A stretch of 64,000 nucleotides of DNA from Rhodanobacteraceae bacterium (GTDB taxonomy: Bacteria > Pseudomonadota > Gammaproteobacteria > Xanthomonadales > SZUA-5). Position 1 is the first letter of the stretch; each line of letters begins with the position of its first letter. The notes below the pieces were generated by a model. That model ran no database searches. It was given only the letters and a program-made list of their open reading frames with translations, and was not told the DNA's origin. Shown here in pieces: positions 46,772-54,417 of this stretch. Location of the stretch: NCBI GenBank assembly GCA_016713135.1, contig JADJPR010000002.1:387693-451692 (forward strand), given 5' to 3'. A program made the position numbers and the translations under genes.

Positions 46772-47492
46772 GATATAGCGCCAAAACGTCATCTACGTCA
46801 TACATCCAGTGAGGCCTTTTCATTTTGCCCAGAATGGAGTCAATGAGTATGAGATCAAGTTCGGTATCTACTGCGAGATGTACCGAGGAATAGTTTGTCT
46901 GGGAGCAAATGTTCTTGATTGCAAATCGGTGTTCGTTTGCGTAGAAGTATGCTGTAACATGTTCCTGATCTCTCGATTCCGTCATCTGGCCCACTGCGGT
47001 CCGCATCGAATCGGTCTTGATCAGTTCCACCGACATTCCCGGTGGATAACTTCGCGGATGTACGTTGGTCACAACGTCCAGATTGGAGCCTAAATATGCA
47101 TCCAAGGCCCTATCCAATAAGCTCGTCGCTAATAGGGGACTGTCGCCATTTACGCGAAAGAAGGCCGAGCAACCGCTCATTTCTGCCGCACCTAGCACTC
47201 TCTCGGCGACATTGGTGAGCGATCCTCGGAAACAGAGTACGTTGTTTTTGTTACACCACTTCTCGAGGGGATCATCGCTGCGATCCATTGACGTTGCTAT
47301 GCAGATTCGTCCGACCGATGAGCAGCGTCGCAGTTTTTCGATGACGTACTCGATCATTGGCCTGCCTTGAACCATGCGGAGCACTTTCCCGGGCAGGCGA
47401 GTCGAGGAGCAGCGCGCAACGAGTATGGCGTCCGGGCGGATGCCAACAGTCAGCTCGATGTGACTGTGCAGAGCGGCGGGGCTATCGCTCAT
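46743..47492 (-). CDS. SpsF-like cytidylyltransferase
   Basis: 249-residue nucleotidyltransferase of the SpsF/KdsB branch. AILVARCSSTRLPGKVLRMVQGRPMIEYVIEKLRR is the nucleotide loop (xARxxSTRLPGK), and FFRVNGDSPLLATSLLD is the metal site. Such genes occur in legionaminic/pseudaminic and glycan loci, activating an acid or an amino sugar with CTP. It overlaps the downstream acyltransferase and the upstream sialyltransferase-like gene (4 bases). With the NeuA-like domain at 44 kb the locus has two candidate cytidylyltransferases; this one keeps the intact loop and is the better candidate for activation. Confidence 0.85.
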   Translation of the reverse strand: MSDSPAALHSHIELTVGIRPDAILVARCSSTRLPGKVLRMVQGRPMIEYVIEKLRRCSSVGRICIATSMDRSDDPLEKWCNKNNVLCFRGSLTNVAERVLGAAEMSGCSAFFRVNGDSPLLATSLLDRALDAYLGSNLDVVTNVHPRSYPPGMSVELIKTDSMRTAVGQMTESRDQEHVTAYFYANEHRFAIKNICSQTNYSSVHLAVDTELDLILIDSILGKMKRPHWMYDVDDVLALYHEVQNCGQD

Positions 47493-48643
47493 TCCAGGCC
47501 CAGTATCTTGGCGGCGACGGCAAGCTGTCGCGCAACAAGTGGCCGCGCAGCCTGAGGCATTGACCTGAGATATTCGGCACAGAATTCCTGCCTACAGCTC
47601 AACAGCAAGCCTCCATAAGCAATCGCCCCGCGAAAGTTCGGTCCATAGAGTTCAATTGACGAGCCCATTGTGATCACGGTGCTCTCTGATCGCATCAGGT
47701 GATTCTCAAGCCAACTGGATTGGCAAATCTGCTTCACCGAGATCCCAGCCATTTCCAGCTGCTTCTTGATTCGGGCACTCAAGGCAGTCGTCGAATATTC
47801 GCCCGGGTGTGGCTTTATGCCCACTTCGGTGATATGGCGTCGACGACAGAACTCGATCAGGCCGCGACTGAGGTCGGCTACTTGTGGCTCACCCCAGATC
47901 TTCCCCAAGCGCGGTTTCGGGGCGATGATGATTGACGGATCATCGGGCGCCAGTGGTATCAATGCTGGAGGAGTCAGCACTTTGACTCGAGTCGATTCCG
48001 GGAACGAATTCGTTGTCAAGCCGTAGCATTCACGACCATCCGGATACATGTCAAATCTGCGGCGCACCTTACCAAAGTATCCGCAAGTGCTCACGATCTT
48101 CTCACGCCAATTCACCGGCCGCGCGAACATCTCGGCATATTCGGAATTGGTGTAATACGCCGCCAAACCTTCTTCCATGTACCTTACCGAGGCACAGCGG
48201 CGCTCACCTGCCATCATTTGGTAACTCGGCATCAACTGATGCGGCAGATATAGATTGTACTGTTCTGGCATTGTTCTATGCCACCATTGGCTGAATCGAT
48301 AGTGCGCGGCCCACACCTTGTTCAGCCTCAAAGTGAACGGAAAGTCCTCATATCCCATTTGTAGCCTGACGCAGGCAACCGCCGAAGATTCACCCTCGTA
48401 TTTACGACTCAATACAAAGAGGCAATCCTGCGTCGGTATTTCATGCATTTTGCGTATCGCGTCCGCGACCCAGCGAGTAACGCTGTTAGGTATGACGAAT
48501 ACGTGCTTCAGACTTCTCTCCGCGTGAAATAGAGTCCGTTCACAAAGCCTGCATTTCAACCATCGTGTGAAAACGCGAATCGGACTTTGACCTGAGTTCC
48601 GAGTAGTCACCCTCTTCGACAACTCTCCCCGCATGCAGGACAA
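47489..48643 (-). CDS. Putative (poly)sialyltransferase-like protein
   Basis: Up to 384 residues. Motifs recall GT52/GT38 sialyl- and polysialyltransferases: MPEQYNLYLPHQLMPSYQM, then CASVRYMEEGLAAYYT, EVGIKPHPGEYSTTALSA, and STVITMGSSIELYGPNFRGAIAYG, matching the E(D/E)G, HP and SS motifs of that superfamily. The 5' end is unclear: the ORF opens at 48643, inside the ABC gene, and no ATG/GTG/TTG follows the ABC stop (48540) before LKHVFVIPN. A GTG overlapping the ABC stop starts another frame, so an indel near 48515-48540 is possible. Neighbouring neuB and cytidylyltransferase genes support a nonulosonate transferase. Confidence 0.6.
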   Translation of the reverse strand: MSCMRGELSKRVTTRNSGQSPIRVFTRWLKCRLCERTLFHAERSLKHVFVIPNSVTRWVADAIRKMHEIPTQDCLFVLSRKYEGESSAVACVRLQMGYEDFPFTLRLNKVWAAHYRFSQWWHRTMPEQYNLYLPHQLMPSYQMMAGERRCASVRYMEEGLAAYYTNSEYAEMFARPVNWREKIVSTCGYFGKVRRRFDMYPDGRECYGLTTNSFPESTRVKVLTPPALIPLAPDDPSIIIAPKPRLGKIWGEPQVADLSRGLIEFCRRRHITEVGIKPHPGEYSTTALSARIKKQLEMAGISVKQICQSSWLENHLMRSESTVITMGSSIELYGPNFRGAIAYGGLLLSCRQEFCAEYLRSMPQAARPLVARQLAVAAKILGLE

Positions 48644-50360
48644 AGACGCGATCGACGTTCCTAATAGTACTGAGACGATGCGCGATAATAATGACGGTTA
48701 CTTGCCCATGCAGCGCATCGATGCTCGCTTGCACGCCGCGCTCAGATTCACTGTCGAGAGCACTTGTTGCCTCGTCTAAAATCAGAAGTCGAGGATTTCC
48801 ATAGAGCTCTCTTGCGATAAAAAGACGTTGCCGTTGACCACCGGAGAGACAGATGCCGCGATCACCGACCTGAGTATCGTACTGTTGTGGCAGCGATTCG
48901 ATGAAGGTGGCGAGTTGGGCGTCCGCTGCGGCTTTTCGGATTCGCTGCTGGACGCCTTCTGGAGTCGAGGGCGCGCTCTCTCCCATGGCGATGTTTGCGG
49001 CAATTGAGCCGTTGAAGATCACGGTTTCTTGCGAAACATATCCGATCTGGTCACGCCAGGATCTCGGGTCCAACGAGTGCGCGGGCACACCATCGATCGT
49101 CAAACAACCGGATTGCGGGCGCAACATCAGGCTTAGAATGTCCACGAGCGTCGACTTGCCTGCGCCCGATTCTCCTACCAAGGCAACCGTCGAGCGTGCC
49201 GGAATGGCGAGTGTTACGTTTTCGATTGCGTTACCGAGGTCGGTGCTGTAGCTGAAGCTCACGTTCTCCAACCGGATCCCATCAGTAAGTATCGGCGCCA
49301 ATTGACCATCGGTCTTTTCTGCGTTTTTGGCGAGCGACTGCAATTCGCTCTCGACCATCTCGACGGCGCCGATGCTGTTCATAGCTGCCTGCCATTGGGC
49401 TTGCAGGGCGACCATGGCCCCGAGCCCCCGGTGGAACAGCAGGAGGACGACCAGAACTGGTCCCAGCGGCTCCTTGAAGACAATCGTCTGCAGCATGATG
49501 ATCGCGATCATTGTCAGGATCGAGACGGGTTCATTCAGGGAATTGGTGGCTGCCTGCCAGATGTGCTGACGCACTCTCAACCCCGTCACCCGAAGAATGC
49601 TCTCTTCGGTGGTTGAGCGCATATGCTGCATTTTATTTGTGGAGACCAGGTACTTGAAAGACTGCAGCGCCTGGACGAGAAAGTTATTGAGTGTACTCAT
49701 TTCCTTGGACGCCGCGCGGGACAGCGTCCGTACGTGTGCATTCAGATGACGGAAGGAAAATAGCACTACCGCTCCGAATATCACGACCAGCGCAGCAAAG
49801 CGCCACGACAGTAGGAATGCCATTGACAAATATGCCATGGCCTTGATTCCTCCTGCGTAGAAACTGATCAAGGCCGTAAAGCTCTGGTAAAATGCGCCGA
49901 CCTGGGTATTTATTATATTGACGAAGTGTCCGGTGCTGCGCGTGGTGTAGTACCCGAGGGTCATCCCTGCACAACCTGAAAATATCTTCATTTTCAGCTC
50001 ATGCATCAACTTTGCCTGCAAGAAGCCGCCATATGCGCCGTGTGCGAAGGTAATCAGCGCCTTGACCACAAACACACTTCCAATCAGGATCAAAAGCCCC
50101 GTGGAGGATTTCTCTACTCCGAGGTACTGCAACACTCTTGTGATCGCGGCGGGAGTACTGTCGGAAAATCCTGCCCCCGCATCCATTGCGCCAAGCAGTG
50201 GAAGCAGGAGGGTGATTCCGAATCCCTCGGTCAGCGCCACCAGGAGCGCAAGCACGAAGATCAGGTAGATCCGCGAACCGAGGTGCGCCGAAAATATGCG
50301 AAGGTACTTTGTTGCGCCTTCGAACGGATTGAGGCTCAGGGAGTTTTTCTGGCTCTGCAT
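48540..50360 (-). CDS. MsbA/PglK-like ABC exporter (copy 1)
   Basis: 606-residue half-transporter, transmembrane domain fused to ATPase. Six hydrophobic segments lie in residues ~25-330 (YLIFVLALLVALTEGFGITLLLPLL first). The ATPase has Walker A GESGAGKSTLVDIL, signature LSGGQRQRLFIARELYG and Walker B LLILDEATSALD followed by the H-loop IIIAHRLST. It starts with ATG 50360 and its end overlaps the sialyltransferase-like gene. As no Wzx flippase is seen, a PglK-type flippase for lipid-linked oligosaccharide is plausible; export of the lasso peptide is a second possibility. Closely similar in layout to the copy at 54.4 kb. Confidence 0.9.
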   Translation of the reverse strand: MQSQKNSLSLNPFEGATKYLRIFSAHLGSRIYLIFVLALLVALTEGFGITLLLPLLGAMDAGAGFSDSTPAAITRVLQYLGVEKSSTGLLILIGSVFVVKALITFAHGAYGGFLQAKLMHELKMKIFSGCAGMTLGYYTTRSTGHFVNIINTQVGAFYQSFTALISFYAGGIKAMAYLSMAFLLSWRFAALVVIFGAVVLFSFRHLNAHVRTLSRAASKEMSTLNNFLVQALQSFKYLVSTNKMQHMRSTTEESILRVTGLRVRQHIWQAATNSLNEPVSILTMIAIIMLQTIVFKEPLGPVLVVLLLFHRGLGAMVALQAQWQAAMNSIGAVEMVESELQSLAKNAEKTDGQLAPILTDGIRLENVSFSYSTDLGNAIENVTLAIPARSTVALVGESGAGKSTLVDILSLMLRPQSGCLTIDGVPAHSLDPRSWRDQIGYVSQETVIFNGSIAANIAMGESAPSTPEGVQQRIRKAAADAQLATFIESLPQQYDTQVGDRGICLSGGQRQRLFIARELYGNPRLLILDEATSALDSESERGVQASIDALHGQVTVIIIAHRLSTIRNVDRVFVLHAGRVVEEGDYSELRSKSDSRFHTMVEMQAL

Positions 50361-50387
50361 TTAGGGTAGCCGGTGAGTTGGCTTAAG

Positions 50388-50403
50388 CCGGCAGATTTGC
50401 CGG
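50388..50403. other. Small hairpin between wecB and the ABC gene
   Basis: A perfect 6-bp stem, CCGGCA (50388-50393) and TGCCGG (50398-50403), with loop GATT, sits in the 68-base gap between wecB and the ABC gene. It is short and lacks a T tract in either direction, so termination is doubtful; it may be an attenuator or an mRNA end. Confidence 0.3.
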
Positions 50404-50428
50404 GAACCGATCGGGCGCGCGCTCGGAA

Positions 50429-51619
50429 TCACAGAGAGATCCTGTCTGCCGTCTGCGCATTCCAGTCGCTGAGATCCTGCGCAATCCGGGCGGCAGCATT
50501 CCCATCCCATAGGCTGGGACGGCGTCCGGCAGGACTTGCACCATCAAGAATCGCATGCGTCGCGCTGAGAATTTCGCTTGCGGCTGTCCCTACGACCCGA
50601 TTGGTGCCTTCGGTCACCGTGATCGGGCGCTCGGTGTTTTCGCGCAAGGTCAGGCATGGAACGCCAAGTGCGGTGGTCTCTTCCTGCACGCCACCCGAGT
50701 CGGTGAATACAAGTGTCGCTTCGCGCATCAGACCGAGCATTTCCAGGTATCCAAGCGGTGGCAGCACCGCAAGACCGGGAAGTTCAATCATTGCATCCAG
50801 TCCGAATTGCGTGATCTTGGCGCGGGTGCGCGGGTGCACCGGGAATGCGATCGGAAGTTGATCCGAGATGTGGGCAACTGTCTGCAGCAGGCGTTCGAGG
50901 GTATCCCGGTCGTCGACATTCGAGGGTCGGTGGAGGGTCAGCACTCCGTGTCTGCCTGCCGCGGCGAATGCTGCCCGGCGAGCTGGTCCCAGGGGTCCAT
51001 CGAACGCGCCAGCCAACGAGTGCGCTGCGGGCACGGCCTCTGGCAGGCTGGCCAACAGAGTATCGATCATCACATTTCCGACGAAGGCGATCTTGTCGCG
51101 CGCGATGCCTTCTGCGAGAAGGTTGTCGATCGCCTCTGCTTCAGTCACGTAGAGCCGGTCGGACAGTTGGTCCGTGAGCAGTCGGTTGATCTCCTCGGGC
51201 ATGGTACGGTCGCGCGAGCGAAGCCCGGCTTCGACATGGACCACCTTGATCCCTTTCTTGGCGGCGACCAGGGCACAGGCGATCGTGGAGTTCACGTCGC
51301 CGACGACCAAGACCACGTCTGGCTGGTGCTGGTCGAGCACGGGTTCGAATCGCTTCATCACGTCGGCGGTTTGCGCGGCGTGAGTGCCCGATCCCACCTC
51401 CAGAGAAATGTCGGGGTTGGGGATTCGAAGTTGCTGGAAGAAGCGTTCGTTCATCGCAACGTCGTAGTGCTGACCGGTGTGTACCAGCAACGGGCAGAAC
51501 CGGTCCGGATGCTTCTGGAAGGCGCGCATGATCGGCGCAATCTTCATGAAGTTCGGGCGCGCGCTGACGACGCAGAGCACTTTCAACGGCGCCGCCACCA
51601 TCTGCTCAGAGCCGGCCAT
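50429..51619 (-). CDS. wecB: Non-hydrolysing UDP-GlcNAc 2-epimerase
   Basis: About 396 residues. Converts UDP-GlcNAc to UDP-ManNAc. LKVLCVVSARPNFMKIAPIMRAF, LLVHTGQHYDVAMNERFF, VVLVVGDVNSTIACALVAAKKGIKVVHVEAGLRSRDRTMPEEINR, HPRTRAKI and TDSGGVQEETTALGVPCLTLRENTERPIT are the complete family signatures. The ORF opens at 51712; ATG 51619 with GGGGAT upstream is preferred, ATG 51601 also possible. It overlaps the dehydrogenase stop by 14 bases. The product can feed ManNAcA or, indirectly, nonulosonic acid formation. Confidence 0.92.
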   Translation of the reverse strand: MAGSEQMVAAPLKVLCVVSARPNFMKIAPIMRAFQKHPDRFCPLLVHTGQHYDVAMNERFFQQLRIPNPDISLEVGSGTHAAQTADVMKRFEPVLDQHQPDVVLVVGDVNSTIACALVAAKKGIKVVHVEAGLRSRDRTMPEEINRLLTDQLSDRLYVTEAEAIDNLLAEGIARDKIAFVGNVMIDTLLASLPEAVPAAHSLAGAFDGPLGPARRAAFAAAGRHGVLTLHRPSNVDDRDTLERLLQTVAHISDQLPIAFPVHPRTRAKITQFGLDAMIELPGLAVLPPLGYLEMLGLMREATLVFTDSGGVQEETTALGVPCLTLRENTERPITVTEGTNRVVGTAASEILSATHAILDGASPAGRRPSLWDGNAAARIAQDLSDWNAQTADRISL

Positions 51620-52892
51620 CGACATCCCCGCGCTGAAAGAGGTATTTGACGTCATAGACCACGCCTTCGGCCCTGCACCATTCACGTACGCCGCTGGCGC
51701 CACGGTCGGCAAACTGCTGGTGTGCGACGGCGATTACGACGGCGTCATAGGTTCCGGTGGCGGGTGCGCTGACAAGGTCCAGTCCGTACTCGTGCTTGCA
51801 CTCCGCAGCATCGGCCCATGGATCGTAGACATCAACCTCGGCGTGATAGCCGCGGAGCGCATCGACGATCTCGACCACGCGGGTGTTGCGCAGGTCCGGG
51901 CAGTTTTCCTTGAAGGTCACGCCGAGCACCAGGATGCGGGCGCCAACGATGCTGATCCGGCGCGCAGCCATCAGTTTCATGAGCTCGGTTGTGACGTGCG
52001 CGCTCATGCTCTCGTTTACGCGGCGGGCGGCCAGGATCAGTTCCGGGTGGTAGCCCACCTCCTGCGCCTTGTGGACCAGGTAGTAGGGGTCGACGCCGAT
52101 GCAATGGCCGCCGACGAGCCCCGGGCGGAAGGGGAGGAAGTTCCACTTGGTGCCAGCTGCATTGAGGACCGCCTCGGTGTCGAGATCCAGGCGGGAGAAC
52201 AATTGCGCCAACTGGTTGATGAGCGCGATGTTGACGTCACGCTGGGTGTTTTCGATCGCTTTCGCGGCTTCGGCGACACGGATGCTCGGCGCGAGATGGG
52301 TGCCAGCGGGCACGATTTCGCGGTACAGGGCATCGATGAACTCGGCCGCCTCCGGAGTCGATCCGGAGGTGATCTTGACGATGTCTGGCAGACGCCTGTG
52401 CTTGTCGCCCGGATTGATGCGCTCGGGACTGTAGCCAACGCTGAAGTCCACATTGAAGCGCAGCCCGGACTCGCGCTCCAGCACTGGCACGCAGACCTCC
52501 TCCGTCGCGCCAGGGTAGACGGTGGATTCGTACACCACGACGTCGCCGCGTTTCAGGATGCGTCCGACGGTGGTGGAAGCGCCTTCCAGGGGCGAAAGGT
52601 CCGGCCATTTGTGGCGGTTGACCGGGGTGGGCACCGCGATGATGTGGACGTTGGCGTCTTTCAGATCGTTGGCGTCGCAGGAGAAGCGTAGGTGACTTGC
52701 AGAAGCCAGTTCTTCGGAACTGCACTCGCCCGTGGCATCCAGCCCCCCTGCAAGCGCCCGGACACGCTGGGTGTCGATGTCGAAACCGACGGTCGGGCGA
52801 ATGCGGCCCAGAGCCACTGCCAAAGGTAGGCCGACGTATCCCAAGCCGATGACGGAAGGGCGGGCCTGCAACAAGGTGGGAATTGGAGGCAT
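51606..52892 (-). CDS. UDP-N-acetyl-hexosamine 6-dehydrogenase (WbpO/WecC-like)
   Basis: 428-residue nucleotide-sugar dehydrogenase oxidising UDP-GalNAc or UDP-ManNAc to the uronic acid. SVIGLGYVGLPLAVALGRIRPTVGFDID is the NAD site; VYESTVYPGATEEVCVPVLE, FSVGYSPERINPGDKHRRLP, EAAKAIENTQRDVNIALINQLA, and the catalytic-Cys region FRPGLVGGHCIGVDPYYLVHKAQE follow. GGHCIGVDPYYL fits the WbpO/TviB branch, and the WbpP-like epimerase at 45 kb would make its substrate; however wecB beside it would instead suggest ManNAcA. Both are open. Intact. Confidence 0.88.
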   Translation of the reverse strand: MPPIPTLLQARPSVIGLGYVGLPLAVALGRIRPTVGFDIDTQRVRALAGGLDATGECSSEELASASHLRFSCDANDLKDANVHIIAVPTPVNRHKWPDLSPLEGASTTVGRILKRGDVVVYESTVYPGATEEVCVPVLERESGLRFNVDFSVGYSPERINPGDKHRRLPDIVKITSGSTPEAAEFIDALYREIVPAGTHLAPSIRVAEAAKAIENTQRDVNIALINQLAQLFSRLDLDTEAVLNAAGTKWNFLPFRPGLVGGHCIGVDPYYLVHKAQEVGYHPELILAARRVNESMSAHVTTELMKLMAARRISIVGARILVLGVTFKENCPDLRNTRVVEIVDALRGYHAEVDVYDPWADAAECKHEYGLDLVSAPATGTYDAVVIAVAHQQFADRGASGVREWCRAEGVVYDVKYLFQRGDVDGRL

Positions 52893-52956
52893 TCTCGGTT
52901 CGATGTGTTAGGTTGGATTGATGGAATGGGCGGGGTTGGACTTCACGACGGCAACT

Positions 52957-54417
52957 TCAAGGCTGGACCGCTGCGGCCGTCCCGATGGTGACCTGGATCG
53001 ACGAGCCCCTTGCGGCGGCCATGGCGAGCAGGCGTTCGCGCAGGATGCGCTTGGCTTCGTTGTCTCCATGGACGAGGCGCACTTCCGATGGCAGCTTGGG
53101 TATCCGGCTGACGAACCTGAGCAGATCGTCCTGCCCGGCATGCGCGGAGTAACCCGTTATGCTGGCGACCTTTGCGCGGATGACATAGCGTTTTCCATCC
53201 AGTTCGACATAGCCGCCCCTGGGGCCGTATTTTTCGATCGCGTGACCTGGCGTTCCGGGCGCCTGGAATCCGACGAACAGGATGTCGTGCCGCGGATCCT
53301 CGATCATCGCCTTCAGATAATTGACGATGCGCCCACCGGCAGCCATGCCACTGGCTGCGAGGACCACAGCCGGGCGGCGCGTGCTGGCCAGGTGGTCGAC
53401 CAGCTTCAGATGGTCTTCGTGGCTGTCCACCGTGATCAGGTTCTCGAAGGACAGCGGATGGCGGCCGGCGCGCAGCCGCTTGTGCGCTTCGGCATCCCAC
53501 CAGGGCTTGAGCTGGTTGTGGGCGGCGGTGAATCGCGCAGCGAGCGGTGAATCGACCACGACGGCCAACTCGCGCCAGGCAGGGGCTTTCCCTTCGTGGA
53601 TCAGTCCTTCCAGCTCGTACAGCAGTTCCTGGGTGCGCCCGATGCTGAACGCGGGTATCAGGACCGTGCCGCCGTCCTTCATGGCGTGTTCGATGGCCGA
53701 CTTCAGGCGCAGGCGTCGGGCACGCCGGTCCTCATGGATCCGGTTGCCGTAGGTACTTTCGAGAACCACGGCATCGGCGCGCTGCGGTGGCGCGGGGGCT
53801 GGCAGCAGCGGGGCGTGCGGTGCGCCCAGGTCCCCGGAAAACACGATGCGACGACTGCCGCGCCCGTTGCCGATATCGAACTCGGCGTAGGCGGAGCCGA
53901 GGATGTGCCCGGCGCGCTGCAAGCGCACCCTGACCGGACGTGTCGGGTGGTCGATCACGCTGTGCCACCGGGCATAATCCAGGGGCACCGTGAGCGACCT
54001 GATCAGCGCCAGCGCGCCCCGGATCAGGCGCTCGTCACGCGTGAATCCGACCTTCAGCGCATCCTCGATGACCAAGGGCAACAGGGTTGCCGATGGCGTG
54101 CTGCAGATGATCGGACCGCGGAAGCCTGCGGCAAGCAGATACGGCAGGCGCCCGACGTGGTCGATGTGGACGTGCGTGACGAGCAGCGCACGCACGTCGT
54201 CGATGTTGAATTCGATCTGATGGCGGTTCGACTCATCGCCGCCGCTGGTTTCTGCGCCCTGGAACAAGCCGCAATCGATCAGGATTGCGTCGTCACCGAC
54301 CTGCAGCCGGTGGCAACTTCCGGTGGTTCCGTCGACGGCACCGTGGTGCAGGATCTGCGTGTCCGGTACGGGTGACCTGCCAGGGGCATGGCCGGAATCG
54401 ACGGCACCCGCGTTCAC
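52957..54417 (-). CDS. Metallo-beta-lactamase / beta-CASP RNA-processing-type protein
   Basis: 486 residues. The metal-binding HxHxDH is THVHIDHVGRLPYLL; the beta-CASP region includes VLESTYGNRIHEDRRARR, TVLIPAFSIGRTQELLYELEGL, VVLAASGMAAGGRIVNYLKAM and the C-terminal ITGYSAHAGQDDLLRF. This is a CPSF73/YSH1-like nuclease family, usually RNA endo/exonucleases. The GTG start at 54417 overlaps the ABC stop (GTGA), so it is co-translated with the transporter. A nuclease in an EPS operon is not obviously metabolic; a regulatory or housekeeping role is possible. The larger reading frame (to 56274) is an overlap artefact. Confidence 0.9.
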   Translation of the reverse strand: MNAGAVDSGHAPGRSPVPDTQILHHGAVDGTTGSCHRLQVGDDAILIDCGLFQGAETSGGDESNRHQIEFNIDDVRALLVTHVHIDHVGRLPYLLAAGFRGPIICSTPSATLLPLVIEDALKVGFTRDERLIRGALALIRSLTVPLDYARWHSVIDHPTRPVRVRLQRAGHILGSAYAEFDIGNGRGSRRIVFSGDLGAPHAPLLPAPAPPQRADAVVLESTYGNRIHEDRRARRLRLKSAIEHAMKDGGTVLIPAFSIGRTQELLYELEGLIHEGKAPAWRELAVVVDSPLAARFTAAHNQLKPWWDAEAHKRLRAGRHPLSFENLITVDSHEDHLKLVDHLASTRRPAVVLAASGMAAGGRIVNYLKAMIEDPRHDILFVGFQAPGTPGHAIEKYGPRGGYVELDGKRYVIRAKVASITGYSAHAGQDDLLRFVSRIPKLPSEVRLVHGDNEAKRILRERLLAMAAARGSSIQVTIGTAAAVQP

